DNA from: Cafeteria roenbergensis
Lineage: Eukaryota; Sar; Bigyra; Bicosoecida; Cafeteriaceae
DNA length: 64,000 nt
Assembly (NCBI GenBank): GCA_008330645.1
Contig: VLTN01000045.1
Span: 124,001 to 188,000, forward strand
Direction of reading: 5' to 3'
Shown here: one piece after another, positions 20,326 to 32,300 of the stretch
Position numbering within the stretch: the stretch's first letter is position 1
How the letters are laid out: each line of letters starts with the position of its first letter
Program-made: the position numbers and the translations under genes
Notes under the pieces: generated by a model
Seen by the model: the letters and a program-made list of their open reading frames with translations, nothing else
What the model was told of the DNA's origin: nothing
The model's database searches: none

Positions 20326-23300
20326 ATGCTCGAGCGCTTCGATGCCTTGGAGGTAACAGAATGCGCAACGCGTCTCAAGACGCTGGTCAACGCTGCAGCC
20401 GTGTCCCGAAGCGAGGGACTCACCCCTGCGGAGGCGGCCTCCCGGCTGGCGGAGCACGGGCCCAACGCCCTTCCCGCGCCCAAGGAGCGGCCCGAGATCG
20501 TCAAGTTCCTCTGCAAGATCCTCGACCCGTTCTTGGCCATGCTCCTGGGCGCCGCGATCCTTTCCCTCATCCCGTGGATGGCAGGAGTCGGCACCAACGT
20601 GATCGATCTTTACCTTGCAGGTGAGCGAGGCGAGCGCCCCCGACTGCCGCCGCTTTTCCGCTCTGATCGCTGTCGCTTTCGCGGCCCGGGCCGGGACAGA
20701 GGCAATCGCCTGCCGCGCCGGGCCTCAGCTCTCGCGCGGCAGCTGTCGTTGTCGCGTGTCGGGGCCAGAACACTCGCGGCGGCCTTCTGGGAAGTGCGCG
20801 CGCACTTTGTCGACAGAAACTGACTCTCGGAAACGCTCGCCGCTCCACCCTTCCCCTGTCCCTCCCTCTCTCTCTCTCTTTCGCCCCCCTCCCGTTCCCG
20901 CACAACCCCGCCGGCACTGAGCAGGCGTGCTTGGTCTGGTGGTCATTATCAACGCGGCAATCGACTATGCCCAGGAGGCCTCCAGCTCAGCCCTGATGCG
21001 GAAGCTGGCCGATATGCTGCCCCGCGGCGCACTCGTGCGTCGCAACGGCGAGTCAGTCACCGTGCCCGCCCCCGAGCTCGTTCCTGGCGACATCGTGCTG
21101 CTCGCGACTGGAGACACGGTCCCGGCCGACGTCCGTGTCATTGAGAGCACCGGTCTCCAGATCGAAGCGGCTTCCATCACCGGCGAATCGGCGCCGTACG
21201 AGGCATCCACCGACGCTTGCGACGTTGCTGACATCACCGACGCGCGCAATGTCGCCTTCTCGTCGTCCCACGTTGTCGACGGCCGCGGCGTTGGGTTGGT
21301 GACGGCCACCGGCCCCGACACGCTCATCGGGCGCCTGGCCGTCCTCTCCGCCGGGCCCCGCCCCACGAGCACTCTCAACAAGGAGACCAACCGCTTCGTC
21401 AAGGTCATCGCCGTCACTGCCATTGTGCTGGCCGTCACCTTCTTCATCGTCGGCCTGGTGCAGGGCCGCGAGCCCTTCAACCTGTTCATCACGGCGTGCA
21501 TCACCCTCATCGTGGCCTCCGTCCCCCAGGGGCTCCCCGCCACCGTCACCTCCGCCCTCAGCGTGGCCGCGGGCCGCATGAAGCGTGCCAACGTGCTCGT
21601 GAAGCGGCTCGACGCCGTGGAGACGCTCGGCGCCGTGACAGTTGTGTGCTCGGACAAGACCGGCACGCTGACGACCAACAACATGACCGTTCGCTCCATC
21701 TTCTTTGCCGGACAGCCCGTGGCGGGCGGCACCCGCCTCTTCGCCGACAAGCCCAAGACCGAGCGCGTGCAGGGTGTGGACGTCCCAGTGCCCGTGTGGC
21801 GCCCCGAGGTGGGCAACTGCCTGGGCGCCGACTCCGCCGCTGCTGCTGATGCCAAGCCCGCATCCGAGGACAGCGACAGCGCCGCTGATGGTGCCGCCCC
21901 GGCCGCGGCGCCGGCCGAAGACGAGGGCGGCGCCGCCGCTCGCCCCGCAACGGACGCCCTGCGCCGAACCATGCTGGCGCCGCTGCGCGTGCCGGAGGCG
22001 GCTGCCGGCCAGCTCCGCGCCAGCGCCATGGAGATCTCGCGGTCGGCCTCCGGATCGGTCCGCCGCGCGCACACCCTGCACGCCGTGCGCGACTGGTACG
22101 CAGCCGTGTGCGAGCCGGCGCTCCTGGTGGCGCTGGTGTGCAACGCCGCCTCGGCCGAGCGCGCCATGCCCGTCTCGGCTCTGACGGACCGCACCGACGC
22201 CGCGATGCTCAAGCGCGCCTCCAGCATGCCCCGCGAGGTGGCCTCGCCTCGCGCTGCCTCCGACGAGGAGGCCGACGACGGCAAGGTCTGGCGCGCGGTG
22301 TCGGCCATGCCCACGCACAAGGCGAAGGTGGACGATATCACGGTGTCTGTGGCCCCCCAGGAGCGGACCAACGTGGCCCCGCCTGCGGCCAACGGAAACG
22401 CCTCTGACATGGCGCTGCTTCGCTTCTGCTCCACGCTGGCGGACGCCCAGGCGGTGCGCGACACGTTCGCCACCATGGCCGAGGTCCCCTTCTCGTCCGC
22501 CCGCAAGTGGGCGGCCGTCGTGGTCGCGGCGCCGGAGTGGGAGCGCGCCTCGATGAACAGCTCGGCGGACCCGGACCCCCGCCCCATCGTCCACGTGCTC
22601 GTCAAGGGCGCCCCCGAGAAGGTCCAGGACATGTGCGACACGCAGCTGGACCGCAACGCCGACGGCGCGCTCGTCTCTCGCGAGATGGACGGGCTCCACA
22701 AGGCCCACGCCGCCCGCGCGTACAAGGCCTACGCGGCGGAGGGGCAGCGCGTCCTCGGCCTCGCGATGGCCTCGTGCCGGGTGCCGTCCGACGCCACGTC
22801 GCAGCAGGTGCAGGCGCTGGTGAACGCAGCCGTGGCCGCGCCCGGCGGGCTCAGCGGCCTCACGTTCCTGGGCCTGGTCTCGCTCGTCGACCCGCCCAAG
22901 GCCAGCACGGCAGGCACCATCGCGGCGGCGCGCAGCGCCGGCGTCCGCGTGTTCATGGTCACCGGCGACCACGCCCTGACCGCCGGCGCCATCGGCCGCG
23001 AGATCGGGCTGATCCGCGGCGAGACCCGCGCCGACGTGGCGCTCGCCCGCGGCGCAGCGGTGACCGACATTCCGTGGTCCAACGAGGAGGTCACCTCCGC
23101 CGTGGTGCGCGGCTCCGAGCTGGACCACTTCACGGACGAGGACTGGACAGCGGTGCTGCAGAAGCCCGAGGTGGTCTTCGCCCGCACCACGCCGGAGCAC
23201 AAGGCCGAGATCGCACGTCGGCTGCGCGACCTCCAGAACATCGTGGCCATGACGGGCGACGGCACCAACGACGCGCCGGCCATGCGCGCCGCCGACATTG

Positions 23301-24181
23301 GCGTGGCGATGGGCCGGCCCGATGCCAGCGACGTGGCCCGCGAGGCCGCCGACGTGGTGCTCCTGGACGACAACCTGGCCTCCGTCGTGGCGGGCGTGGC
23401 CGAGGGCCGCGTGCTCTTCGCCAACCTGCGCAAGACCATCGCCTACACGCTGGGCCACCTCCTGCCCGAGATCGCCGCGGTGGTGCTGAACCTCACGGCG
23501 GGTCTGCCCCTGGGCCTGGCGCCGCTGCAGGTGCTGTCCGTGGACCTGGGGACGGAGCTGCTCCCCGCAATGTCCTTCGCCTTCGAGGCGCCCGAGGACG
23601 CCGTGATGGAGGTGCCGCCCCGCGGGCCCGACGACCACCTGATCGACACCGGCATCATGGCGTACAGCTACGCCTTTGTCGGCTTGCTCGAGTCGCTCGC
23701 GTGCATCGGCGCCTACGCCTGGGTGTTCGCGGACGCCGGCCTGTCGCTCGGCTCCATCGTCGGCAAGTCAGAGTTCTACTTCGAGCCCGGCGCGCCCATC
23801 CTCTACACCGACGCTGGCGTGCCCCTCAGCGGCGAGGAGCAGCAGGACATCCTTTGGCGCGCGCGCGCGGCCTGGCACCTCAACCTCATCGTCGCCCAGC
23901 TCTTCCACCTCATCGCCTGCAAGACCACCGTGTCGTCCGCCCTGCGCGCGGCGGTGGACCTCAGCAAGTTCAACCTCGTGGCGGCGGCTGGCGGCCTCCT
24001 CGCCGTGGCTCTCGTCGTCGTCTTCGTGTACGTCCCGGAGATGCAGCCGATCATGACCACGCGCGGCGTCCCCCTCCTCATGATCACCCCCGCCCTGGCC
24101 GCCGGCGTGCTCATCCTCGGCCTGAGCGAGCTCTACAAGTGGCGCCTCGCAAGCCGCGTTCGCACTGCCAAGGAAGACTAG
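20326..24181 (+). CDS. P2C-type (Na+/K+-ATPase-like) P-type cation ATPase
   Basis: Exon 1 20326-20620, intron 20621-20924 (GTGAGC to GCAG), exon 2 20925-24181; 1183 residues. Visible features are the N-terminal cation ATPase domain, the TGES actuator loop (near 183), the TM4 PQGLPATVT motif, the DKTGTLT phosphorylation site at Asp342, VTGDH, the hinge GDGTNDAP and a C-terminal six-helix region. The ending from DPPKAS through YTLGHLLPE and VDLGTELLPA follows Na+/K+-ATPase alpha more closely than SERCA or plasma-membrane H+-ATPases. A disordered Ala/Glu/Asp insertion lies in the N-domain around residues 405-450. Several ion-site residues differ from animal pumps (see findings), so the ion carried is open. 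Confidence 0.88.
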
Positions 24182-24286
24182 CGCGAGCGCGGCTGCTGCT
24201 GCCCCAGTCGCGCACCCCGCCGTCGGGCGCGCCGTCTATCGCACCACTGCGCTTTAGCTGTGAGTGCTGTATTGACTGACCCCCCA

Positions 24287-24301
24287 CCCCCCCCCCCCCC
24301 C
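24287..24301. repeat. homopolymer C15
   Basis: Run of about 15 C in the 267-bp convergent region between the ATPase and the dynein light chain gene. Confidence 0.8.
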
Positions 24302-24448
24302 TGCTCCGGCGAGCGCGCGCTTCAACGCTGCGCCCCGGGCCCCAGGCCGCCTCTCGCGTTGCGGCACGCACACTCGATCATTCACGCACGCTCGCCAATG
24401 CAGTCGCACAAATGCCACACGCAGCCGGTACGAGCGCAGTCGGCCTGC

Positions 24449-25274
24449 CTAGCGGCTGAACAGCGCCATCCCGCACACGGTGACGATGCAGTACATGGAG
24501 GCGGTCTCGCGCGCTTTCTCCGTGGGCCACGTGATGGCCACCAGCCCGTCGCTGACGCCGTCAAACGAGGCAACCGGGGTGCTGCTCACGCCCGCGCCTG
24601 TGTCTTGCATGATCACGCACGTCACTGCGAGGAGCCGGGGGCAGGCAGTGCTCGAGCGGCAGGCCGGGTCAAGAGCGCAACTTGCTCCCTGGGTCGCCCG
24701 CTGCAGCTGTGGACGCCCGGAAGCACGGCCCCACCCCGCCCCGCGCGCTGGCCTCCGTACTGTCCACGCTGGTGACCTCACCCAGGTACTTGAACGGCTT
24801 GCCCAGGTCCGCGAGCGCCTCGGTGGACTTTTCCGTGATGCTCGTCATCCAGCCGGCAACCTTGTCCTCTTCCCACTCCTTCTCGTTCAGCTCGTCGTGG
24901 ACGATCTGCGGGAACCACCGCCGTGCGCGTGCCACTCGTTGCGCGATCGAGTGGGCGGGTTGCACGGGCGTGGCCCGGGCTTGGACGGCCCGTTTGCAGC
25001 GCGTCAGCCTGTGCCCCACCCAGCCTGCTGGCAATGCTCACCTTCCCCACGACGCCCTCAACCTCCTCGTTCACGAATGCTGACTGCAAGGAGCGTGGGG
25101 AGGAAACGCGGCACGGGCGCGGGGCGGGAAGGCAGCCGTCGCGTCGGGCACGGTGGCGGGCGGCCGTTGCATCCGCTGCCCGCTCGGGCGTGGTATGGCT
25201 GCAGCGGCCCCAGGGCCGCGGCAGCAATGCAGTGTGGCCCTCACCTCATCGCCCCCACCGCCGATGTCGTCCAT
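24449..25274 (-). CDS. DYNLT1: Tctex-1-type dynein light chain
   Basis: Four exons (25274-25245, 25083-25042, 24905-24782, 24624-24449) join in phase to 123 residues. The protein matches DYNLT1 along its length: SAFVNEEVEGVVGK, a variable helix, W.TSITEKSTEALADLGKPFKY, then VTCVIMQDTGAGV (animal VTCVIMQKNGAGL) and ETASMYCIVTVCGM. The human protein has 113 residues. It is a subunit of dynein complexes that binds the intermediate chain and also serves axonemal dynein. Exon 3 to 4 joins precisely inside the conserved KYxVTCVIMQ segment, which confirms the splice model. Introns are 161, 136 and 157 nt. Confidence 0.92.
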
Positions 25275-25705
25275 CCGGTTTTGGAAGGGCCGGGAGTGGG
25301 GCCTCGCAGCCCGGCCGCCCGGGGGAACTATCCGCTCGATTTCAACCTTGACTTGGACGAGAGTTCAAGACCCACAGCACAAATGGCAAGTTGTGAGACT
25401 GGTGCGGGGTGCAGCGCCCGAGGCAAGCAAGCGCTCCTTCACAGGGCAGCGCAACGACACAGACGTCACACACACACACGCACACACACTCACCCGCACA
25501 CATACCTGATGGGCGAGTGGGTGCGCGCAAGGGCGCAGCAGGTCGCCAGCAAGCACGTGCCGACGGCTGGCGGCTCGACGAGCAGGCACCCGCAGCGGTG
25601 TGCTCGAGGGAGGCCAAGCCTGGCCCCACTGGCGCGACCACTAGCAGCAGCGCGAAGGCACCGCGGGCGGTGCGGGGCGAGTTCCACAGGCGGAGGCGAA
25701 GAAAA
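25275..25705. other. intergenic with a CA-type microsatellite
   Basis: 431 bp upstream of the dynein light chain gene and downstream of the mS38-like gene. It contains an imperfect (CA)n tract at about 25467-25503. No gene is seen. Confidence 0.5.
25467..25503. repeat. imperfect (CA)n microsatellite
   Basis: Repeated CACA units interrupted by single G or T bases, between two minus-strand genes. Confidence 0.8.
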
Positions 25706-26347
25706 TCACTTCTTCTTCTGGTTCTCGCCGCCAATGTTGCGCATGCGCTTGCGCAGCTTGCGCAGCTTGTGCTTGTTCATCATGCGCCGGCGCTTGCGGT
25801 GCGTGGAGTCGAAGCGGGCTCCCGACGCCCCGAAGGCCTCCATCGCGGGCGCGCGCGCGAGAGCGCTGATGGCGCCCACGCGGGTCGTCGACACTGTTGC
25901 CTGGCCTGCGCAAGCTCGGACGAAGCAGTGCGGCGGAAAGGGGGTCACCCAAGGAAAGGGAGCGGATGCGAAGCAGCCCTTGCTGCCTCAAACGGAGGCC
26001 AGGCCGCCCACCGCGCCCGGGGGCGGCGGCCACAAGCGCTGCTGCGTGAGCAGAAGGCCGAGCTGTGAGCCGCATGCCCGCGCGCCAGCGCTGCTCGGCG
26101 GCAGCAGCAGTCCGCACGGCAGGCCCAGCAGGAACGCGCGGGCTTCCGCCGTGGCCAGGCGCGGCAGCGGCGGCGCAGCGTGGTCCTGGCACACGGAGGG
26201 GCGAGCACGGTCGGCGCGGTCTGCCTCGCGTGACGCGGCAGGCAAAGCCCCTCGGCGGCGCCGAGGCCCGCGGGAGTGTCGCAGCGGAGCCGCGAGCAGG
26301 GGCTCACGAAGGCAGGCGGACACGGCTGCCCTGACGGCCACGTTCAT
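25706..26347 (-). CDS. mS38/COX24 (AURKAIP1 C-terminal domain)-like mitochondrial ribosomal protein
   Basis: Proposed exons are 26347-26308 and 25905-25706 with a 402-nt intron (GTGAGC to GCAG); the product has 79 residues. The first exon plus the start of the second reads MNVAVRAAVSACLRQATV, an Arg/Ala-rich, acid-free presequence typical of mitochondrial import. The C-terminus (HRKRRRMMNKHKLRKLRKRM) matches the short basic KxKMxKHKxRKxRK motif of COX24 and AURKAIP1, which in mitoribosomes is the small-subunit protein mS38. The 3' exon is strong; the first exon is inferred from phase agreement and the targeting signal. Confidence 0.7.
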
Positions 26348-26645
26348 CGCGGCAAGGCCCTCCGTGGGCGGGTGGCGGCGGCGGCGGCCGTGCCTGGGCG
26401 CGCTGGCCAGTCGCGGGCCGGCAGAGGCTCTGCCGGCCGAGGCTTTGCGCGTCGATCGCGAACGCGCGGCCGCTCGCTGCACTCACGACCCGCTTCGAAG
26501 CCTCCGCTTCGTGCTTTTAGCGCCCTCTCGTCCTTGTATGACCCGCGTCTTCGAGGACGGTTGCCAGCATCACTCTCTGTGATACTTCTGCGAGCCATCC
26601 AGCTCGCGCCCAACTGAATCAACTCAAAACTCTCTTCCCTCAGCC
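26348..26645. promoter_or_regulatory. head-to-head promoter region (mS38-like / inositol phosphate synthase)
   Basis: 298 bp separating two divergent start codons. It contains the perfect palindrome at 26416-26438. Confidence 0.45.
26416..26438. promoter_or_regulatory. palindromic GCTCTGC element
   Basis: GGCCGGCAGAG, one G, then CTCTGCCGGCC: an 11-bp perfect inverted repeat with a 1-nt centre, starting 69 nt upstream of the mS38-like start. It combines both orientations of the recurrent GCTCTGC motif. Confidence 0.5.
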
Positions 26646-28850
26646 ATGGCTGACTCTCTCTTCAGCGCTGCCCCCCTGGACGTTCGGGGGAGCAACGTCA
26701 AGTACACGGACGAGGCGATCGAGTCCACGTACGACTACACCACGACCCGCGTGGTCATGACCGAGGCGGCCGGCGGAGCGGCGGCGGCGGCAGCTTCCGG
26801 TCCGACGGTGCGCGTGGAGCCCGTGACGACCCGCATGACGATCCGCACCGAGCGGAAGGTGCCCAAGGTGAGCAGCAAAGGAGCAGCTGTCGCGCTGTGG
26901 CCGAGCCGCAGGGTGCACGGGGCGCGCTTCGCTGCACCGCCGCGTTTGCTCCCGCAGCGCCGCCGCCGCGTGTGCGTGCCCCCATCCCCGCTTCGGCCTT
27001 TCCCGCAACTGTTCCTCCCGCGCGCCTTTCCCCGCCTCTTCCCGCCGCCCCCCCTGCGTGCCCGCCCCATCCCGTTTCGCTCTCTATCTTGGTCTCTTCC
27101 CCCGCTACCTGCCCCTCGTCTGCGCAGGTGGGCGTCATGATGGTCGGCTGGGGCGGCAACAACGGTTCGACCGTGACCGCCTCGCTGCTCGCGCACAAGA
27201 TGGGAACCACCTGGCGCTCCCGGACGGGCCTGCACAAGCCCGACTTCTTCGGGTCGGTGACTCAGGCCTCTACCATCCGGGTCGGCGCCGACGCCGCGTC
27301 GGGCCGCGACGTGTACGTGCCCATGACTTCCGTGGTCCCGATGCTCGACCCCACCGAGGTCGTCATCGGGGGCTGGGACATCTCCTCGGCCGACCTGGGA
27401 GCCTCCATGGAGCGCGCCGCCGTGCTGCCCTACGACCTGCAGCGCCAGCTGCGCCCTGCCATGGACGAGCTGCGCCCGCTGCCCTCCATCTTCGAGCCCG
27501 ACTGGATCGCCGCCAACCAGGCCGACCGCGCCGACAACGTGCTGCCCGGCACCAAGCGCGAGCGCCTCGACGCCGTTCGCGCCGACATCCGTGGCTTCAA
27601 GGAGGCCAACGGTCTCGACAAGGTGATCGTCCTGTGGACCGCCAACACGGAGCGCTTCTCCGAGGTGGCCGCCGGGCTGAACGACACCGCCGCCGCGCTC
27701 CTCGCCTCCATCGACGCCGGCGCCGAGGAGGTCTCCCCCTCCACGCTCTTCGCCGTGGCCTCCATCCTCGAGGGCTGCACCTACATCAACGGCTCGCCCC
27801 AGAACACCTTCGTGCCGGGTGTGGTCCAGCTGGCCAGCGAGAAGGGCGTGTTCATCGCCGGGGACGACTTCAAGAGCGGCCAGACCAAGCTCAAGAGCGT
27901 GCTCGTCGACTTCCTCGTCAGCGCCGGCATCAAGCCCCGCTCCATCGTGAGCTACAACCACCTGGGCAACAACGACGGCCGCAACCTCAGCGCACCCAAG
28001 ACCTTCCGCTCCAAGGAGATCTCCAAGAGCAACGTGGTGGACGACATGGTCTCGTCGAACCGCCTCCTCTACGCTGAGGGCGAGCACCCCGACCACACCG
28101 TGGTCATCAAGTACGTCCCGCACGTGGGCGACAGCAAGCGCGCCATGGACGAGTACTCGAGCGACATCTTCATGGGCGGCGAGAACACCCTCGGTGAGAC
28201 CCTCCCCCCCTGTCCGGGAACCGGCCGCGCAGCGCGCAGTCTGCTTGCATCTCGTTGCCCCCCCCCGCAACCGCTGGCTTCCGGCCCCCTCTTGCTCAGC
28301 AGCCGTGCCCTCGCCTCCAGCGGCTGCTTGCGCCCCCTCCTCCGCTGCTCCGTCTCGCGCGCTCCGATCCAACTCCAGAGTCCCCATTGCGCCCGCGACC
28401 GTGCATCCCCTCCCCCCCTTCCCCCCCTGGCCCACCCTCCTCGTCCCCGCAGTGATCCACAACACCTGCGAGGACAGCCTGCTGGCCGCGCCGCTCATCA
28501 TCGACCTCTTCGTCCTGGCAGAGCTCTGCGAGCGCGTCACCATCCGCCGGGACGGCGAGGCCGCACCCCACCGCCTCCACCCGGTGCTCTCTCTCCTCTC
28601 CTACATGCTCAAGGCGCCCATGGTGCCCCCCGGCACGCCCGTGGTGAACTCCCTCTTCCGCCAGCGCGAGGCCATCGGCAACTTCCTCCGCGCCTGCGTC
28701 GGCCTCGCGCCCGAGTCGCACATGCAGCTCGAGCACCGCTTCCACGACGCTGGAACCGTCTGGACCGACTCCGCCGCGGCTGCCTCGGCTGTCCCCGCAA
28801 AGGCCGCTGACGCCACGCTCGCCGACGAGGAGGGCAAGGTGGACGCCTGA
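26646..28850 (+). CDS. ISYNA1: inositol-3-phosphate synthase
   Basis: Exons 26646-26867, 27128-28193 and 28453-28850 join in phase (0, then 1) to 561 residues. The enzyme uses NAD+ to convert glucose 6-phosphate to 1D-myo-inositol 3-phosphate, the first step of inositol synthesis in the cytosol. Signature stretches are [12 protein letters not shown] (dinucleotide binding), [68 protein letters not shown] and [24 protein letters not shown], all canonical. Length equals that of fungal and animal enzymes. Introns of 260 and 259 nt begin GTGAGC and GTGAGA. It is divergent from the mS38-like gene. Confidence 0.97.
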
Positions 28851-29347
28851 TGGCGCCGCCGTCTGCTGCCTGGCTCGCCGAGGCTGCTGCGTGACCCGCG
28901 CGCTGCGGGAGCGACGCGGTTCTCGCGCCCCCCGCCGTCACTGGCGGGGGCTGCGAGACCGACGTTGGTCCTTTGCCGTCGCGCCTGGCCGCGCAGCCCG
29001 CTTGCCGGGAGTGCTTGCCCGCCCGCGTGGTTTTGCGAAACGATTTGGCACGGCCCTGAGCCCCAATTTTGCCCCCGGAGCTCGAACGACTGCACCACGC
29101 ATTCGGCCATTCCGCTTTCGCAACATACGCGCGCCGTCCCGCGCGCCCAGCGTTGGCACGCTCGATGGGGTGTGGGCTTGGCCAATTCGCCGAGGGTTTG
29201 CGCCTGCAGAGCCGGTACCGTCGGGCGTGCCGTCGCGGCAGCTTTGCCCGGAAATCGCGCGGCCGGCCGCTCGCGGGCCATGCACACCCAGGGCCAGTCG
29301 CTGCAACGACTGCGGCACGAACCCGCCTGAGCGTGGTGGCTTGGAAG
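28851..29347. other. intergenic, 497 bp
   Basis: Between the synthase stop and the carboxypeptidase start. The carboxypeptidase frame is open back to 29069, but the composition before 29348 looks non-coding. GCAGAGC occurs at 29206-29212, 136 nt before the start. Confidence 0.45.
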
Positions 29348-32300
29348 ATGCGCCTGGCCGGAGGGGCTGCGGCGGTGGGGATTCTTGCAGCTGGGGCGTT
29401 GTTCCTGCTGCCGCTTTCGGTCGCGGTGCGCTCAGCCCCGGAGCCCGGAGTGGGTCCCGCGCTCCCAATCAACAGTGTTCGCGGCAACCCAGACCTCGCC
29501 GATGCGGTCGTGTTCCTGGAGGGCCTTGTGGTTGCGTACCCGGAGCTCGCGGCCGGACCGTTCCACCTCGCGCGCACGGAGGGCAAGGACCGGCAGCACA
29601 ACGTCATGGCATTTTGCCTTGGTCAGTGCCCGGCCGCGGCCCCGGTGGAGGGCCTTGGCAACGGGGCCAGCCTGACCCGCGACGACGTTCCCGACGTCGC
29701 CAGCGTGGAATCGTTGAGCGGCGCGACGGCCTCACGCTCGGCCGGCTTGGAGGTCCTCGTGGACGGGATGCACCACGCCCGCGAGGCGCCCGGCCTTCGC
29801 ATGGTCGTGGAGGTGGCTTCCCAGCTGGCGGCAGGGTGGGCGGCGGGCCACCCGGACGTTCAATCGCTGCTTGCCACTCGCGCGGTCTGGCTGGTGCCCT
29901 GCCTCAACCCTGACTCGTACGTCATCAACGTGGCCAGCGTCATCAAGGCCAACGGTATAGTGGAGCCGTCAACGGTCGTCCCTGCGCTGGAGGGCGCCAT
30001 GCTGCGCAAGAATCAGCACTTTTATGATTCGCAATCTAAGTGTCACACTACTGGCGACAGCGCCTCGTACGGCGTCGATCTGAACCGGAACTACCCCGTA
30101 GGCTGGGACGCGCCTGACGAGTTCGACGGGAACGTCTGCGACGAGTCGTACCACGGGCCCTCCCCCGCCTCCGAGCGCGAGACGCAAGGCATCCAGGCGC
30201 TTGTCGCCGCCCGCAATTTTTCCGTTGCGCTGAACCTGCACACATTCGGCAAGTCGATCAACACGCCCTACGCGATGAGCGCGGACAACAACGGCGGCGG
30301 CACCCTGCCGCGCTTCGCGGAGGGCAGCACCAGGCGGCTCGTCGACGCGCTTGCGGCGGGCATGGCGGGGGCGCTGCAGGTGGAGGAGGAGGAGCCGTGG
30401 GAGTGGGGCCCCGCCGTGCAGATGGTGGGGTACGCGGCGCCAGGCGAGGCCGGCGACTGGATGCTGGACGCGCACGGCGTGGCGGCCTTCGCGCCGGAGC
30501 TCGGACCCCGCTTCGTCCGCCCCGCAGAGCCGTGCGTCATCGGCGGCGGGTTCCAGGGCCGCGACGTGTACGCCCCCTGCTTCTGGCCCGAGCCGCACGC
30601 GGTCGACCGCGTGATGAGCGACGGCGTGCCCCTCGTCTGGTTCGCGCTCCACGCCGCCGCGCCGCTCCTCGACCTGCAGCACGCCGCTGAGACGGCCGTG
30701 ACTGTGGCATGGAGCGGGGGCGCCACGGGCGAGCCCGGGGAGGCGGGCGCGTGCACCGCGGCCGTGCTGCCTCTGCAGCTCGTCAACGCCGGAGCGCGCG
30801 CTGCACGGGGCACCGTGCACGTCGTGTGGGCCACGGGAGAGGCCGCCAGCCTGGCCGCCGCCTCGGCGACGGACCCCGCCGACCCGGCAGTCGGCGGGTC
30901 TGGAAGCGTGGCGTCACAGCAGCAGGTTCGCCGGTGGCTCACGGCGGGCACGCACGCGGCAGCCGCGCCGGCTCTGTCCCCCGGCAGAGCCGCGCGCGCC
31001 CTCCGCATCCAGCAGGAGCTCGCGAAGCTGCCTGCCGACGAGCTGCTGGCGCCTCGGCGGCGCAACCTGGCAGAGTGGGCTGCTCTGCCTGAGCGCATGG
31101 CCAGCTCTGCAAGGGGTCTGGCAGGATCAGCGGCTCTGCCGGAAGACAGGCTCTCTGTCTCGCTGACGGCGAGCGGCGTGCCCGTGGACGGCGAGGGGCG
31201 CGCCAGCGACGGCGCGGAGGCGGCAGGCCCGGTCTCGTGGATGGGGGTGTCGCGGGTGGCTGGCGTGCGGGAGGCGACGGCTCTGCCGGCGAGTGATGCC
31301 GTTGCAGCGGCGGTGTTTCTCGGCGCCGACTGCGACGGGTCGGGGCGCGTGCGCGCGGCGGGGGGGGCGGGGGGCAGCTCCGGTGGCAACGCGCAGCGGA
31401 GGCGTCGGCTGACGCCGCTCCGTGGACGTCGCGCCGCCGCAGCCGGCGGCATTCCGCTCACAGCACCGGTGGCCCTGGCAGTGGTGAGCCTGTCGGACAA
31501 CCTTTGCGCGGTGTACAACGGAACGCTCTCAGTGGACGGCCAGCTGGCGCTGGGCGACCCGCGGCGCGTGGCGGCGACCAGGGGCGAGGGGCCTTGTGCC
31601 TTGTTCGTGGCGGCGGCCGAGGAGGCGGACGACCCGTCGCCGGCCACCCAGCGGCTGTGGAGCGGAGGGGCGTGGGTCCCAGCAACACCCAGCCCCTCGC
31701 CGTCCGCGGGGGCGTCGCCGTCCCCCCTGCCGTCGGCCTCCCCCTCGGAGCCGGCCACGGTCGTGTCCCCCGGCCCCTCGGCGGCGAGCAGCCCGCCAGT
31801 CGACGTGGCTGGCGCCGGGGAGGCGCAGCAGTGGACAGCGGGCGCCGTGGCGGCCGTCGCGGCGGTCGCCGCGGTGGCCGGCGGGGGAATGTGCCTTGCA
31901 GTGGGCATCTACACAGGGGTGCAAATGCGGGTGTGCGGGTGCGCGCCGGAGGACAGGCCCAGAGGCCGGACAGGCTTCACCCGGGTGCGGACGACCGAGG
32001 AGGGCGAGGAGGCCGCCGGGGGCGAGGGCGCGGGCAGCGGCGGGCGGGATCGGCGAAAAGTTGCTCCGACCGGCGGGGCGGATGCAGGGGCGGCGGCGGG
32101 GCACCTGTCGGAGGAGGGATCAGACACCGACGGGGACGACGCCCGAGGCGGCGGGCAGGGGTCTGGGCAGGCAGCGGTTGCCGGCGGCGCCGCTCCAGGG
32201 GCCGGGGCAGCCCAGCACGCCAGAGGGCGGCGCTCGGGGCGCTCGTCGTCCAGAGGCTCCGCCGGCAGCAGGGGGGGGCTGCTGGAGTCTAGCGGCTCCG

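Noticed and set aside
21053-23638. Minus-strand open frame of 861 codons
   Set aside because: His/Gly/Val-rich antisense shadow of the P-type ATPase.
26735-28543. Minus-strand open frame of 602 codons
   Set aside because: Antisense to inositol-3-phosphate synthase, and it crosses that gene's introns.
29069-29347. Upstream extension of the carboxypeptidase frame
   Set aside because: The extension is Arg/Ala/His-rich and would bury the obvious signal peptide that begins at the ATG at 29348.
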